Source: Staphylococcus chromogenes | GTDB lineage: Bacteria > Bacillota > Bacilli > Staphylococcales > Staphylococcaceae | Length of the DNA stretch: 64,000 bases | Assembly: GCF_029024625.1 (NCBI RefSeq) | Contig: NZ_CP118953.1 | Location: 1,798,001-1,862,000, forward strand | Reading direction: 5' to 3' | Part shown: in pieces, positions 1 to 9,343 of the stretch | Numbering within the stretch: position 1 is the stretch's first letter | Layout: every line of letters starts with the position of its first letter | Made by a program: the position numbers and the translations under genes | The notes under the pieces: model-generated | The model's input: the letters and a program-made list of their open reading frames with translations, nothing else | What the model was told of the DNA's origin: nothing | Database searches by the model: none

Positions 1-608
1 ACTTCTGTTTTCTCAAAATACTCTTTTATTATTTCGGCAAAATACGTTGGAGTTAAAATATTCGGAGGCATATTTCCTAAATCCCGTGCAAAATTAATGG
101 CTTTTCCTATGTGTTCACCTACCTGTACCGAAGCAATCTCTTGTTGTTCTCTTTCAGGTTGAAACGTAATTTGTAAATGATAAGGTGGCTTCTTATCTGA
201 CTTATACGAATCAAACGTGTACAGCGCTTGTTGGCGTTGTAATCCTAAAATTTGGAAGATTTTGTTTGACTCAACAGATTTTGCATAGAACGTTGGAGTG
301 ACAATAGAAATTTCCGATATCCCTTGTTTTTTTAAGTATTGAAAAACATTTCCCCATATTTCTAAATAGTTTGCTTCATTTAATGTTTTTAAATTGCCAA
401 GACCAACTGTAATTACGCGTACTACTTCTTCATCCAACATCATCGCAGTGTCTCGGATTTCTCCTAATTTAGAACTGATAATTTGTCGTGTTTTTAATTC
501 TGTGAGACCTTTAATGAGTGATTCATTTTGTTTTGCCTCATTTAAATATTGGTTTAAATGTTCAGGAATTCCTATGACTTGAATCATTTTAGTCTCTTGT
601 GTCGTCAT
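1..608 (-). CDS. ampA: Leucyl (cytosol) aminopeptidase, M17 family, N-terminal part only
   Basis: The reading frame starts at the ATG at 608 on the minus strand and stays open to the left edge, giving about 202 residues. They match the N-terminal (non-catalytic) domain of M17 peptidases and the start of the catalytic domain, with the family signature NFARDLGNMPPNILTP near residue 180. The metal-binding and catalytic part lies outside the window. The family removes N-terminal residues from peptides in the cytosol using two metal ions. The gene follows ndh on the same strand after a hairpin terminator, the order I recall from other staphylococci. The family call is firm. The symbol is by analogy (pepA or ampA). 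Confidence 0.88.
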   Translation of the reverse strand, partial: MTTQETKMIQVIGIPEHLNQYLNEAKQNESLIKGLTELKTRQIISSKLGEIRDTAMMLDEEVVRVITVGLGNLKTLNEANYLEIWGNVFQYLKKQGISEISIVTPTFYAKSVESNKIFQILGLQRQQALYTFDSYKSDKKPPYHLQITFQPEREQQEIASVQVGEHIGKAINFARDLGNMPPNILTPTYFAEIIKEYFEKTE

Positions 609-636
609 ATAAACACTCCTTTTTAGATATAAAGAA

Positions 637-675
637 AGGCTAGATGGCGCCTCTTTCTAGGGCGCTATCTAGCCT
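637..675 (-). terminator. Terminator between ndh and the aminopeptidase gene
   Basis: A 15-bp near-perfect inverted repeat, aggctagatggcgcc at 637-651 and ggcgctatctagcct at 661-675, lies 14 bp after the ndh stop. The T-rich stretch on the minus strand is short, so termination may be partial and the downstream gene may receive readthrough. Confidence 0.75.
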
Positions 676-689
676 AAATATTTGTGGAC

Positions 690-1892
690 TTAAAATTTAC
701 CTTTTTTGTAAGCTAAACCTAAGCCACCAATTTTAAAGATAGCACGTGTATCAATAACACGTTTAAGAAATGCTGCTTTTTTACCAGTGACTTCGCGACC
801 ATAAACAAGTCCTACACCCTCATATTTACCTAATGATGCCACTGTACCACGGTCAACATAATTGAAGTTTTCTGTTGGTTCACCTTTTAAAATGTGTTGA
901 ATATTTTTCGCTACGTGTTCACCTTGTTGCATTGCAATTTGTGCTGTCGTTGGTAATGGACGCTCTTCACCTTCTGGAATAAATGCTGAACAGTCACCGA
1001 TAACGAAAATATCATCATAACCTTCAATTGTTAAATCTTGTTTCGTTACGATACGACCACGTTTTACACCTTCGAAAGATTTTTCCATTAATTGACTACC
1101 GCGAACACCTGCAGCCCATACAACTGTGTTAGCTTCTAGTGTTTGTTCCTGATCGTTAACTTTTACAACAAATCCTTTTTCATTTGCTGCAACGATAGGT
1201 GTGCCTACTTTAAATTCAACGCCACGACCTTCTAAGTAACTTACCGCATGATTCACTAGGTTGTCAGAGAACATTGGTAACATTTTTGGAGCTGCTTCAA
1301 CACAAGTAATTTTAACTTTGCTTTGATCCACACCATATTTATTCGCAAGTTCAGGAATACGGTCTGTCAACTCACCTAAAAATTCAACACCCGTAAATCC
1401 TGCGCCACCTACTAAAATCGCTAAATCGTTGTCGTCTTTTGTTTTAGAAGCTGCATAGTTTGCAAATTTATCTTCAATATGACGTGCAATTTTACGAGCT
1501 GTATGCACGTTTTCAATTTGGAATGCATATTCTTTCATTCCGTTGATACCAAAAGTTTCTGATTCGAAACCTAAACCAACGACTAAAATATCAAAGTCGA
1601 AGATACCACGTGTTGTTTCCACTTTTTTAGCATTGCGATCAATTTTAGTGACTTCCGCACGTACAAATTCAACATTGTCTTTTAATACACTTTCAACTGG
1701 GTATAATAAGTCTTCGTAACTTATTGTCCCCGCTGATGCTTCATGTAACCAAGTTGCTTCGTAGTGATAGTCATTTTTATTTATTAATGTAATTTGTGCA
1801 TCTTCTTCTGATAATTGCTTTTGAAGTTTAACTACAGTTTGTAAACCAGCGTAGCCTGCACCTAAAACAAGCACTTTTTTACGTTCTGCCAT
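690..1892 (-). CDS. ndh: Type II NADH:quinone oxidoreductase (NDH-2)
   Basis: The 400-residue protein has two Rossmann folds: an FAD-binding GAGYAGL near residue 12 and an NADH-binding [11 protein letters not shown] near residue 162. The C-terminal FAD motif FVIGDCSAF is near residue 295. This is the standard architecture and length of bacterial NDH-2. The enzyme is a single-subunit, non-proton-pumping peripheral membrane protein that oxidises NADH and reduces menaquinone. The C-terminal 60 residues, rich in Lys and Gly, fit the amphipathic membrane anchor of the family. It is preceded by about 245 bp containing a cre-like site and followed by a strong hairpin, so it is probably monocistronic or weakly coupled to the aminopeptidase gene. 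The related protein at 3044-4108 lacks this close match to NDH-2. Confidence 0.95.
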   Translation of the reverse strand: MAERKKVLVLGAGYAGLQTVVKLQKQLSEEDAQITLINKNDYHYEATWLHEASAGTISYEDLLYPVESVLKDNVEFVRAEVTKIDRNAKKVETTRGIFDFDILVVGLGFESETFGINGMKEYAFQIENVHTARKIARHIEDKFANYAASKTKDDNDLAILVGGAGFTGVEFLGELTDRIPELANKYGVDQSKVKITCVEAAPKMLPMFSDNLVNHAVSYLEGRGVEFKVGTPIVAANEKGFVVKVNDQEQTLEANTVVWAAGVRGSQLMEKSFEGVKRGRIVTKQDLTIEGYDDIFVIGDCSAFIPEGEERPLPTTAQIAMQQGEHVAKNIQHILKGEPTENFNYVDRGTVASLGKYEGVGLVYGREVTGKKAAFLKRVIDTRAIFKIGGLGLAYKKGKF

Positions 1893-2071
1893 TTCAATTC
1901 ACCTATTCCTTCATAAATATTGTAAATACTTTTAATACTGTATACCCTCATAACTTTTAATGTACACAAAATTGTAAAATACAGTCCATTAATAGTTTAT
2001 ATTTTTTTAACAACGAATTCAAGTTAATCATCTAAGTCAAATATGTACACGTAAAGAAGCCTACACTTTGC

Positions 2072-2086
2072 AGAAAGCGCTTTCAT
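2072..2086 (-). promoter_or_regulatory. Candidate CcpA (cre) site upstream of ndh
   Basis: On the minus strand ATGAAAGCGCTTTCT matches the catabolite-responsive element consensus WTGNAANCGNWNNCW at every fixed position and is nearly a perfect palindrome. It lies about 180 bp upstream of the ndh start and 53 bp past the HesB-like gene stop, before that gene's hairpin. Which promoter it acts on cannot be seen, so its role is inferred. Confidence 0.5.
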
Positions 2087-2098
2087 TAATTCCTGAAT

Positions 2099-2132
2099 AA
2101 AAAGTGAAGCATCTCTCAATGTTTCACTTTTT
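2099..2132 (-). terminator. Terminator after the HesB-like gene
   Basis: Ten-bp stem aaaaagtgaa at 2099-2108 and ttcacttttt at 2123-2132 with a 14-nt loop. On the minus strand it ends in a T run and lies 7 bp after the HesB-like gene stop. Confidence 0.75.
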
Positions 2133-2138
2133 ATATTT

Positions 2139-2498
2139 TTAGCAATCTTCTGGAGTACCTGCGACTTTAGCCGTTCTAAATGAACTTCCACAGCCACATG
2201 AAGCAATTGCATTAGGGTTTTCGATTTGGAAGCCACCACCCATGAGAGATTGTTTATAATCAATAGTTGTTCCATTTAAAATTGGCACATCTTCTTTATC
2301 AACAAGCACCTTTAGCCCAAAATATTCTAGTATTTCGTCATTTTCTCCTGGTTCTTGTTCTGCAGTCATACCGTATGTGAGTCCTGTACAACCTCCACCA
2401 TTGACTTTAACTTTTAAATATCCTTCAGGCATATCATTTTGTTTTAACATATCTTTAACTTCATAAGCCGCAGCTTCTGTAAGTATTACTGTTGGCAT
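2139..2498 (-). CDS. HesB/IscA-family iron-sulfur assembly protein
   Basis: The 119-residue A-type carrier-like protein has the three conserved cysteines of the family: Cys37 in GGGCTGL and Cys101/Cys103 in the SCGCGSSF motif near the C terminus. A-type proteins bind iron or Fe-S clusters and pass clusters to target proteins. The order ndh, HesB, YuzB, YutJ, YuzD, YutI mirrors the Bacillus yut region. The stop of YuzB is 13 bp upstream, so the two genes are probably one transcript. The HesB/IscA call is secure, but whether it is SufA-like or ErpA-like in function cannot be decided. Its cluster may serve the SUF targets encoded 20 kb away. Confidence 0.9.
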   Translation of the reverse strand: MPTVILTEAAAYEVKDMLKQNDMPEGYLKVKVNGGGCTGLTYGMTAEQEPGENDEILEYFGLKVLVDKEDVPILNGTTIDYKQSLMGGGFQIENPNAIASCGCGSSFRTAKVAGTPEDC

Positions 2499-2511
2499 TT
2501 AAAATCCTCCC

Positions 2512-2748
2512 TTAAAAAATCCATGTTGTTTCTATATGAGCATAAATATTTTGAAGCAACTCATCGGCGGTATCGCCTTCTACTAAATCGCCATTCACAA
2601 GCGCATATAATCCAGACGAGCAAATTCCGCAATTTTGTAAGCAACCATAATCCAAAACATCGACATTGGGATCATTTTCTAATGTTTGATAAACCGCTTC
2701 CGAACCCCGTGCCATATTCGAGATACAAAATTCAACAATAGGATTCAT
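2512..2748 (-). CDS. YuzB-family (DUF1450) small cysteine protein
   Basis: A 78-residue protein beginning [11 protein letters not shown] with four cysteines: Cys8 and the cluster CLQNCGIC. The pattern, length and position upstream of a HesB-like gene match the DUF1450/YuzB family, which is common in Bacillales and has no established function. The cysteine arrangement resembles a thioredoxin-fold [2Fe-2S] or redox protein, but that is only a suggestion. It starts at an ATG with a GAGGGTG ribosome-binding site and faces away from the YutJ gene, sharing a divergent control region of about 295 bp. Confidence 0.82.
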   Translation of the reverse strand: MNPIVEFCISNMARGSEAVYQTLENDPNVDVLDYGCLQNCGICSSGLYALVNGDLVEGDTADELLQNIYAHIETTWIF

Positions 2749-3043
2749 ATTTCACCCTCTCGCATAATTTTTAGTATTCTCATTATAACAAACTCTGACT
2801 TCACATTCTATGAGACGCGCTTATGACTCATATCACCTTTTATATTGATGACCCACAATTAAATGAATAAATTATGTCGAGATTTTGACGATTGTTTGTA
2901 CGCACATACAAAAACGTTTATAATTAATATGGAATAATGATGTCTGAATCTCATTCTAATATAATCACCTTCTAGCATGTTTTGGGGTAAATACATGTTA
3001 GATGTCGCATGATATCAAATCAACATTAAAGGGGAATTTTACA
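2749..3043. promoter_or_regulatory. Divergent promoter region, YuzB and YutJ genes
   Basis: No gene fits in these 295 bp. They must hold the promoters of the leftward Fe-S block and the rightward YutJ gene. A run with TTTATAATTAATATGG near 2920-2937 contains a good -10 hexamer for the rightward gene. I see no strong operator. Confidence 0.4.
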
Positions 3044-4108
3044 ATGAAGAATTTAGTATTATTAGGCGGCGGCTATGGTAATATGCGTATTTTATCACGG
3101 ATTTTACCAGATGCATTACCTGAAGAGTATCAAATTACGCTTATAGATCGTATGCCCTATCATGGGTTAAAAACAGAATTTTATGCACTGGCTGCAGGTT
3201 CTAAATCAGACAAAGAGGTACGTGTTGGATTTCCAAAATCTGAACGTATGAACATCGTCTATGGAGAAATTACAGATATAGATTTAGAGCAACAGATTGT
3301 TTCTGTAGGGCAAACACGTGTAGATTATGATGAACTCATCATCGGGTTAGGTTGTGAAGACAAGTACCATAATGTCCCTGGCGCAAAAGAACATACATAT
3401 AGTATCCAAACGTTACCTAATGCGCGTAAAACTTATCATGATATTTGCGATTTACCTTCAAAATCACAAGTCGGCATCGTGGGGGCAGGATTGAGTGGTA
3501 TTGAACTTGCGAGTGCATTGCGTGAAAGTCGAAGTGATATTGAAATCTTTTTATATGATAGAGGCGACCGTATTTTAAATCAATTTCCTGAAAAGCTCAG
3601 TAACTACGTTAAAAAGTGGTTTGAACAACATGATGTTACAGTTGTCCCAAATTCTGATATCGTAAAAGTAGAACCTGGAATTTTATACAATAAAGAAACG
3701 AAAAATGAACATGACTTAATTGTTTGGACAGCGGGCATTCAACCTGTTGAGCTTGTTCGTAACTTACCCATAGATTTAAGTCGTAGTAACCGTGTGGTGT
3801 TAAATCAGTATCACCAAATCCCAACGTATCCTAATGTGTATGTCGTTGGAGATTGCGCGGATTTACCTCATGCACCGAGTGCTCAGCTTGCTGAAGAACA
3901 AGCAGATCAAATAGCGACGGTATTGAAAACACAATGGCAAGGCCAGCCTCTCCCTGAACATATGCCAGAAATTAAAATCCAAGGTTTCTTAGGTTCATTA
4001 GGTGAGAAAAAGGGATTTGCTTACTTGATGGATAAAACAGTGACTGGACGCCTTGCTTCCATTTTAAAATCAGGTGTGCTTTGGCTTTATAAATATCATA
4101 ATGGATAA
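3044..4108 (+). CDS. NAD(P)/FAD-dependent oxidoreductase, YutJ/NDH-2-like
   Basis: A 354-residue flavoprotein starting at the ATG at 3044, chosen because AAAGGGGAA sits 7-10 bp upstream. An in-frame ATG at 3002 has no ribosome-binding site. The FAD-binding LLGGGYGN is at residues 4-11, a second Rossmann VGIVGAGLSGIELA is near 150, and the C-terminal VVGDCADLP is near 270. It belongs to the same superfamily as ndh but is about 45 residues shorter and diverged, matching the Bacillus YutJ group, whose substrate is not established. It stands alone on the plus strand, divergent from YuzB. The FAD oxidoreductase call is firm. NADH dehydrogenase activity is a guess. Confidence 0.85.
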   Translation: MKNLVLLGGGYGNMRILSRILPDALPEEYQITLIDRMPYHGLKTEFYALAAGSKSDKEVRVGFPKSERMNIVYGEITDIDLEQQIVSVGQTRVDYDELIIGLGCEDKYHNVPGAKEHTYSIQTLPNARKTYHDICDLPSKSQVGIVGAGLSGIELASALRESRSDIEIFLYDRGDRILNQFPEKLSNYVKKWFEQHDVTVVPNSDIVKVEPGILYNKETKNEHDLIVWTAGIQPVELVRNLPIDLSRSNRVVLNQYHQIPTYPNVYVVGDCADLPHAPSAQLAEEQADQIATVLKTQWQGQPLPEHMPEIKIQGFLGSLGEKKGFAYLMDKTVTGRLASILKSGVLWLYKYHNG

Positions 4109-4192
4109 GCAAAACAACAAGGTAAATGATCGTTTACAACTTCAGTCGTTAACGATTGCCTTTAACTAGGACAAAGAGCCTAAAATTTAAAA

Positions 4193-4444
4193 GAGGTTGG
4201 GACATAATTAATTTCATGTATTTGATTGTTCCAAAAAACCTCGCTTTTCTAGGCGCCTCAGAAGTCTCGGCTTAGGAATCAATCAAATTTGCTATAATTA
4301 TTCACCGCTCTAAAGTTATAAAATTTGCATTATCAACTCAATTTTTATGAACTAATTTGTATCAAAATAGCCATCAAAATTTATAGTCAGGTAAATTTTG
4401 ATGGCTTTCTAATTATTGGTAACCTTTATGTCCCAATCCCCTTT
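4193..4444. repeat. Staphylococcal-type palindromic intergenic repeat
   Basis: The spacer between YutJ and YuzD genes begins gaggttgggacataa (4193) and ends atgtcccaatcccc (to 4444), inverted copies of each other. Inside lie cctcgcttttctaggcgcctc and agaagtctcggcttagg, themselves partly palindromic, and a copy of the agccatcaaaattta hairpin. The same inner sequence recurs, interrupted, at 20.3-20.5 kb. No open frame of note is present. This is a dispersed repeat, not a gene. Confidence 0.75.
4369..4406. terminator. Bidirectional terminator, repeat-type hairpin
   Basis: Fifteen-bp perfect stem agccatcaaaattta (4369-4383) and taaattttgatggct (4392-4406). The same stem occurs at 12548-12585 and 33504-33541. 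It lies between convergent genes YutJ and YuzD and can serve both. Confidence 0.8.
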
Positions 4445-4449
4445 TTTGA

Positions 4450-4770
4450 TTATTGAGCGATATGCTCATCAATAAATCGTGTAATTGGTTTGAGTTGAAC
4501 ATATCCGTCTGTTACATATTCATCGTTCATTGTGACTAACGGATAGAATAATTCATCTTCATTGATTTGTTCAATGTACTGTTGATCATGATCTGATAAA
4601 TTTTCTGTATCTTTTTCAATATCTATATACGTATATTCAAATTGAATATCTGGATATTTTCGTTCTAAAATTGATTGTAACCACTCATAGGTGTTACGTG
4701 AACTCGGTGCATTCACACAACTGGCACAAATGACATCCGCACCGTAGACAACAACACTCACCTTATTCAT
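4450..4770 (-). CDS. YuzD-family (DUF1462) protein, thioredoxin-like
   Basis: A 106-residue protein with VYGADVICASCVNAPSS near the N terminus. The CxxC-type pair (Cys15 and Cys18) after a short beta strand, the length and the position between YutJ and YutI/Nfu match the DUF1462/YuzD family. The family adopts a thioredoxin-like fold in structural work as I recall, but its function is not known. It is transcribed leftward, divergent from nfu with about 100 bp between, and convergent with YutJ. A role in redox or Fe-S handling is suggested by neighbours only. Confidence 0.8.
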   Translation of the reverse strand: MNKVSVVVYGADVICASCVNAPSSRNTYEWLQSILERKYPDIQFEYTYIDIEKDTENLSDHDQQYIEQINEDELFYPLVTMNDEYVTDGYVQLKPITRFIDEHIAQ

Positions 4771-4874
4771 TCAAAATCCCTCCCATTTTCAAATATAGAT
4801 TTTTACTACTGATTCTATTATAATAAAAAAATAAGAGTAATTAGAACCATTTAACTTGAAAGGAGGCATTTTAC

Positions 4875-5117
4875 ATGCCAACTGAAAATGCAACCATGTA
4901 TGACCAAGTTGCTGAAGTCATCGAAAAACTACGTCCTTTCTTATTACGCGATGGCGGTGACTGCGAACTCGTTGATGTTGAAGATGGTATCGTCAAACTT
5001 CAATTGTTAGGAGCTTGTGGTACATGTCCTAGTAGTACTATCACATTAAAAGCTGGGATTGAACGTGCTTTAGTGGAAGAAGTTCCTGGCGTTATCGAAG
5101 TCGAACAAGTCTTTTAA
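4875..5117 (+). CDS. nfu: NifU-like C-terminal domain protein (Nfu), Fe-S cluster carrier
   Basis: The 80-residue protein consists of a single Nfu domain with the cluster-ligating pair CGTC at Cys48 and Cys51 in [11 protein letters not shown]. Nfu proteins bind a [4Fe-4S] cluster between two subunits and deliver it to targets such as aconitase. The gene starts at 4875 with AAAGGAGG a few bases upstream, stands alone on the plus strand, and ends in a strong hairpin terminator. The window also encodes the SUF assembly machine (21.8-27.2 kb) and the client LipA (14.0 kb), so a complete route from assembly to delivery is visible. Confidence 0.93.
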   Translation: MPTENATMYDQVAEVIEKLRPFLLRDGGDCELVDVEDGIVKLQLLGACGTCPSSTITLKAGIERALVEEVPGVIEVEQVF

Positions 5118-5131
5118 TATATTTCATACGT

Positions 5132-5174
5132 TAGAGAAGAAACGGCGCATTGTGCCATTTCTTCTCTATTTTTT
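5132..5174 (+). terminator. nfu terminator
   Basis: Stem tagagaagaaa (5132-5142) and tttcttctcta (5158-5168) with an inner ggcgca/tgtgcc helix, then a T run on the plus strand, 15 bp after the nfu stop. Confidence 0.85.
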
Positions 5175-5209
5175 GTTAACATAAAAGTGATTTTTTCAAA
5201 ATAGAATTC

Positions 5210-5251
5210 AAAAACCAGTAACCCGCTTCGATGGCGATGTTACTGGTTTTT
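5210..5251 (-). terminator. dlt operon terminator
   Basis: Perfect stem aaaaccagtaac (5211-5222) and gttactggtttt (5239-5250) with a T run on the minus strand, directly after the dltD stop. A-richness on the other side may let it act in both directions. Confidence 0.85.
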
Positions 5252-5255
5252 ATTT

Positions 5256-6404
5256 TTAAGATTTAATATGTTTTTCAATTTGTTCCGTAAGTTCAACAAG
5301 TCCACGCCATCCAATATGAACGGCATCACTCATCACATAAGGTTTGTAGTCTTGGTTTGTCATATCATAAACATTGCCACCGCGCTCATTAATTGTTTTA
5401 ACAATTTTTTGATTTACTTTTTGACGACGTTCATGATTCACTTTAATTGAGTCGTACCACTTACCATTTACAGGTAACACTACATATTGAACATCTGCAT
5501 TTCCAGCTTTCATTAAATCAACTAATAATGCCAAGTCTTTGAACTCTGGAGAATTTGTACGGAATTCATATTGACGGTTAATAGGTCGTTTATTTTCTTT
5601 AATTAATTTCCAGTATGCGTCTTTTATACGGTAAGGATTCGTTGAACTATGGGCTTTACCATATTGTTCTGCTTCTTTATCCAATTGTTGATAAGATTTA
5701 TGCGTTGGTTTTGACTTATCAACAAGTTTCGTTAATTTATCAGTTTCTGAAGGTATTTGAAGATAACTTTTAATGACTTCCATTTTCTCTAAATGATTCG
5801 CATAAAACGGATTGAGATAATGTCCTTTAACCTCACCTGTTTTTGATACTTCTTTTAAGAATGCGTCATTTTTGTTCGTTTTAAAATGGAGCAGACGTTG
5901 GGCTAAACGTTGCTTAAGATGATTCGGTATGTTTGGATTATCGAAATATCGATTAATTTGAACTTTAGATACACGCCCTAAATAGTTATTTTCTAAAATA
6001 CCATTTCGCGTGAACCACTGTGGAGAAACAATAATGGTCATCTTCTTACCTTTAAGCTGATCATATTGCGCCCCTAATGCGATGGCTTGTAATAAATCCG
6101 TTTGACCACCCGTTCCAACATAAAAGAGATCAGGTTGCTTTCCTTTTAATAGAATTAAAGGTTGGTAAGGATCGTCTTTACGAAGTTCACTCGAACCATA
6201 AACAGGATAAAAGTTTTTATCCTTTAGCATTGCATTTTGAATGGCTGAGCCTTTAATGACAGTATCGCTATTCGCCACTTGTTGTTTTAATAATTTATCA
6301 TGCGACCAATTCGGCTGTAGCCATGAAGCAGGTATCAATACAAAGGCACCAAACAAAAGTGCACTAACTAAAAAAGCAATAAGTGCAGGATATTTTAGTT
6401 TCAT
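5256..6404 (-). CDS. dltD: D-alanyl-lipoteichoic acid biosynthesis protein DltD
   Basis: The 382-residue protein has one N-terminal membrane segment (about residues 7-29) and a large extracellular domain. The SGNH-like serine lies in YGSSELRK at about residue 70, and the Asp/His pair in [10 protein letters not shown] near 360. DltD acts at the outer membrane face in the last step of D-alanine transfer to teichoic acid. Length and motifs are typical. The start overlaps the dltC stop by 4 bp, indicating translational coupling, and it is the last gene of the operon before a strong terminator. Confidence 0.96.
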   Translation of the reverse strand: MKLKYPALIAFLVSALLFGAFVLIPASWLQPNWSHDKLLKQQVANSDTVIKGSAIQNAMLKDKNFYPVYGSSELRKDDPYQPLILLKGKQPDLFYVGTGGQTDLLQAIALGAQYDQLKGKKMTIIVSPQWFTRNGILENNYLGRVSKVQINRYFDNPNIPNHLKQRLAQRLLHFKTNKNDAFLKEVSKTGEVKGHYLNPFYANHLEKMEVIKSYLQIPSETDKLTKLVDKSKPTHKSYQQLDKEAEQYGKAHSSTNPYRIKDAYWKLIKENKRPINRQYEFRTNSPEFKDLALLVDLMKAGNADVQYVVLPVNGKWYDSIKVNHERRQKVNQKIVKTINERGGNVYDMTNQDYKPYVMSDAVHIGWRGLVELTEQIEKHIKS

Positions 6405-6637
6405 TGTAATTCAGATAATACTTCAACGATTTTATTTGGTGTTGCCCATGCTTCACGATCAAAATCCATAATTGACACTTCGATATCCAATTCGTTCTGA
6501 ATCGCTAAAATCAGTTGAACGGTTTGCATAGAGTCTAAAATACCTTCATCAAATAAACGCACATCGGGTTGTTCTTTTACAACGCTATCTTCTGTTACTT
6601 CTTCTAAAATATTCAATACTTGTTCTCTAAATTCCAT
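6401..6637 (-). CDS. dltC: D-alanyl carrier protein DltC
   Basis: The acidic 78-residue acyl-carrier-like protein has its phosphopantetheine attachment serine in [10 protein letters not shown]. That serine is residue 36 when translation starts at the ATG at 6637 (MEFREQ), which gives the usual family length. An in-frame ATG three codons earlier is less likely. DltA loads D-alanine onto the pantetheine arm, and DltB uses the charged carrier. The gene lies 16 bp after dltB and overlaps dltD by 4 bp. Confidence 0.96.
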   Translation of the reverse strand: MEFREQVLNILEEVTEDSVVKEQPDVRLFDEGILDSMQTVQLILAIQNELDIEVSIMDFDREAWATPNKIVEVLSELQ

Positions 6638-6653
6638 ATCAATCACTCCTAAA

Positions 6654-7874
6654 TTAAATCAGTTTTCCTGAGAATATTAATAGTCCAAATGCTATAAAGT
6701 GGAACGTAATAAGGATACCCATAACATTAAAAAATGGATGTTTCAGTTGACCAAAACGTTTTTTACGCCATTTTTCATAATAGGCATATCCGATAAATAA
6801 TGCTGCATGGTATAAACCATAAATAATATAGAACCATTCAAGACCGTGCCAAATCCCCATAATTCCGAAATTGACTAAAAATGCTAAATTAGAGATATGA
6901 AATGTTGATTTCATATATTTCTTTTTCGTCATAAAGAAGACGATACGCATGTAGACGCAATCTCTGAACCAGAAAGATAATGACATGTGCCAACGGTTCC
7001 AGAAATCTTTAATGTTTTTAGCAAGGAACGGTTTATTAAAGTTCATTGGTGTTTGAATACCATAGATGTAACTGAATGCCACCGCAAATAAACTGTAACC
7101 TGCAAAATCAAAGAATAAATAGAAAGTATAACCATACATATAAATCCAATAATCAGTAAAGGACGTTAAATGGTTACCCATTGGTGTTGTCACATATTTT
7201 TGAATTAAAAATGCAACAATGTATTTGTATAAGAACCCAAGCATCACATAGTGTACAGCTTTTTCTAGGAGTAATCGGTATTGCGCTGGGTCTGGAATTT
7301 TCTTTTCATCTTTTATAAATCGTCTAAATCGATCGATAGGTCCAGATGAAATTGTTGGGAAAAATGTCATAAAAGCTAATAATTTTTTGAGTGGTATTTC
7401 TTTAATAGAATGATCTCGAATCTCCATAATTAATTGGATACTCTTAAACGCAATGTATGAAATACCTAAAAACCCAAACAATCCTAAAAGTTTCGAACTA
7501 TACATATGTACTTGTCCAGTACCTAGCCAAGAACTTTGTAACACTTTAACCGCAATTAAAGGAAGCAAAGATAAGAATAGGACCGTGATGTACAATGCCG
7601 TTGAATTTTTTTCTTTATTTTTATTTAGCTTTTCATATCCTTTTATCACCACGACTTGCCAAATGATATAAAGGAAAAATGTTATTGTATGATAACTTAA
7701 ATATTGATTGCCAAAAAAGTTGTGCTTGTGATCAGCAAAGATAATCACTAGCATCACAAGAGTACTTAGGGCATTATAAATTTTTGAGCGTTTACCAAAT
7801 AGCCCTAATATAATAATTGGCAATAATATAATTAAAGCAATTAAGAAAAAATGAAAAGAAGCATATGGTGTCAT
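6654..7874 (-). CDS. dltB: D-alanine transfer protein DltB (MBOAT)
   Basis: The 406-residue polytopic membrane protein has about 11 hydrophobic segments. The MBOAT active-site histidine is in [12 protein letters not shown] near residue 335, and [11 protein letters not shown] near residue 175 is typical of DltB. It takes D-alanine from DltC at the cytoplasmic face and passes it across the membrane toward teichoic acid. It overlaps dltA by 4 bp (ATGA arrangement), so the two are translationally coupled. Sequence and length are normal. Confidence 0.96.
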   Translation of the reverse strand: MTPYASFHFFLIALIILLPIIILGLFGKRSKIYNALSTLVMLVIIFADHKHNFFGNQYLSYHTITFFLYIIWQVVVIKGYEKLNKNKEKNSTALYITVLFLSLLPLIAVKVLQSSWLGTGQVHMYSSKLLGLFGFLGISYIAFKSIQLIMEIRDHSIKEIPLKKLLAFMTFFPTISSGPIDRFRRFIKDEKKIPDPAQYRLLLEKAVHYVMLGFLYKYIVAFLIQKYVTTPMGNHLTSFTDYWIYMYGYTFYLFFDFAGYSLFAVAFSYIYGIQTPMNFNKPFLAKNIKDFWNRWHMSLSFWFRDCVYMRIVFFMTKKKYMKSTFHISNLAFLVNFGIMGIWHGLEWFYIIYGLYHAALFIGYAYYEKWRKKRFGQLKHPFFNVMGILITFHFIAFGLLIFSGKLI

Positions 7875-9325
7875 GATTGATATACCTCGTTAATCATTTT
7901 TCTGTCTATTTTACCATTATTATTTAATGGCATTTGATCCACACATACCCATTGTTGTGGAATCATGTAATCTGGTAATTCTTTTTTAATGCGTTCTTTA
8001 ATTGCTTTTATAGCCTTTTTTTCATCTAAATCTTGTGAAGATAAACGAATGACGCCTTTCAACAATTTAACCTTATTATTTTTGCGAACAGGCACGACCA
8101 TCGCACTGTTAATTTCGTCAAGTCGATTTAATTTTGCTTCGATTTCTTCAAGTTCCATACGGTAGCCGTTATATTTAATTTGGTTGTCAATACGTCCTTG
8201 GATGAACCATTGATCATTTTCAAATTTTGCACTATCCCCAGTTAAATAACCTCTCGTGCCATCTGTTTCAATAAACACACGGGCACTACGTTCTGGATCT
8301 TTCACATAACCTGCACTCACACAAGAACCCTCGATGACAAGCTCATTTTCCTCAGTAAGACGTAACTGAACACCTGGTCTCGGTGCGCCAATAGGGACAA
8401 TGTCAAACTGATTCAACAATGCTTCAGTTACTAAAATACTTGTAATGGCCACTGTTGCTTCTGTTGGACCATACGTATTATAGATATCTGCTTGTGGAAA
8501 TTGTTGCACCAAACGTTGTGCGGATTTGTGGCCAAACACTTCTCCACAGAATAAAAATGTCGATAAGTTCGGCATTTGCCCTTCGTTAAATGAAGGTAAG
8601 AGTAAGCACATTTCCATAAATGAAGGGGTAGATACCCACACATCTATGCGTTGTGAAATAAATAGCTCATGTAATGCTTTCGGGTTCATAATCATGTCTT
8701 TAGAAATAAACTGTATTGTCCCGCCTGAAATCAACGCAGGATAAACTGACATAACAGACAAATCAAACGAAAGTGGGGCTTGGTTCAACCAGACTTGGCC
8801 TTCTTTATTATGATTTAAATCATCTACCCAGTTCGCAAAATCCACAAGACTGTCGTAATAGATTTGTACACCTTTAGGTTCACCAGTAGAACCTGATGTA
8901 AAAATCGTATAGGCAATCGTATCAGGTTGAATATTGGAAATGTGATCATCTTCACCTATTAAGTCAAGTTCATGCACATCTACAACGTCGACACCTTCAA
9001 TGGTGATTGTATCTGTCATCGTGTTCAAAAATAAACTCGGTTCAATTTTCTTAACTATAGATTCAATACGATTAGCTGGAATCGAATAATCTATGGGTAC
9101 ATAGCCACATCCTGCTTTCAATGCTGCAATCATTCCAACTATCATATAAGGAGACATATGTCCATACACAACAATAGGCTGTGTCTCGTTCTTCAAACGA
9201 AGTGCAAGTTGATTTGAATAAGTTTCTAATTCTGAATACGTGAGTGTATTCTCTTGATGTTGTACAGCATTTTTATTTGGAGTGGCTTTACTAAAATGGC
9301 GAATTGCTTCTAAAATATCTCTCAT
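7871..9325 (-). CDS. dltA: D-alanine--[D-alanyl carrier protein] ligase DltA
   Basis: Adenylation-domain enzyme of 484 residues with the core motifs TIFTSGSTGEPKG (A3, about residue 140), NTYGPTEATVA (A5, about 290), YLTGDSAK (A7) and NGKIDRK with the terminal catalytic lysine (A10). It activates D-alanine with ATP and loads it on DltC. I chose the ATG at 9325 because AGGAG ends 8 bp upstream. Upstream in-frame GTG and ATG codons (9334, 9331) overlap that site. It follows dltX by 18 bp. Confidence 0.95.
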   Translation of the reverse strand: MRDILEAIRHFSKATPNKNAVQHQENTLTYSELETYSNQLALRLKNETQPIVVYGHMSPYMIVGMIAALKAGCGYVPIDYSIPANRIESIVKKIEPSLFLNTMTDTITIEGVDVVDVHELDLIGEDDHISNIQPDTIAYTIFTSGSTGEPKGVQIYYDSLVDFANWVDDLNHNKEGQVWLNQAPLSFDLSVMSVYPALISGGTIQFISKDMIMNPKALHELFISQRIDVWVSTPSFMEMCLLLPSFNEGQMPNLSTFLFCGEVFGHKSAQRLVQQFPQADIYNTYGPTEATVAITSILVTEALLNQFDIVPIGAPRPGVQLRLTEENELVIEGSCVSAGYVKDPERSARVFIETDGTRGYLTGDSAKFENDQWFIQGRIDNQIKYNGYRMELEEIEAKLNRLDEINSAMVVPVRKNNKVKLLKGVIRLSSQDLDEKKAIKAIKERIKKELPDYMIPQQWVCVDQMPLNNNGKIDRKMINEVYQS

Positions 9326-9343
9326 CGTCATCACTCCTAAATA

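Noticed and set aside
2024-2275. 83-codon frame between ndh and the HesB-like gene
   Set aside because: It overlaps the HesB-like gene in another frame, runs through the terminator and cre-like site, and has no family resemblance.
4193-4444. CRISPR-like or tandem repeat array
   Set aside because: The repeats are dispersed palindromes, not regularly spaced direct repeats, and no cas genes are present anywhere in the window.
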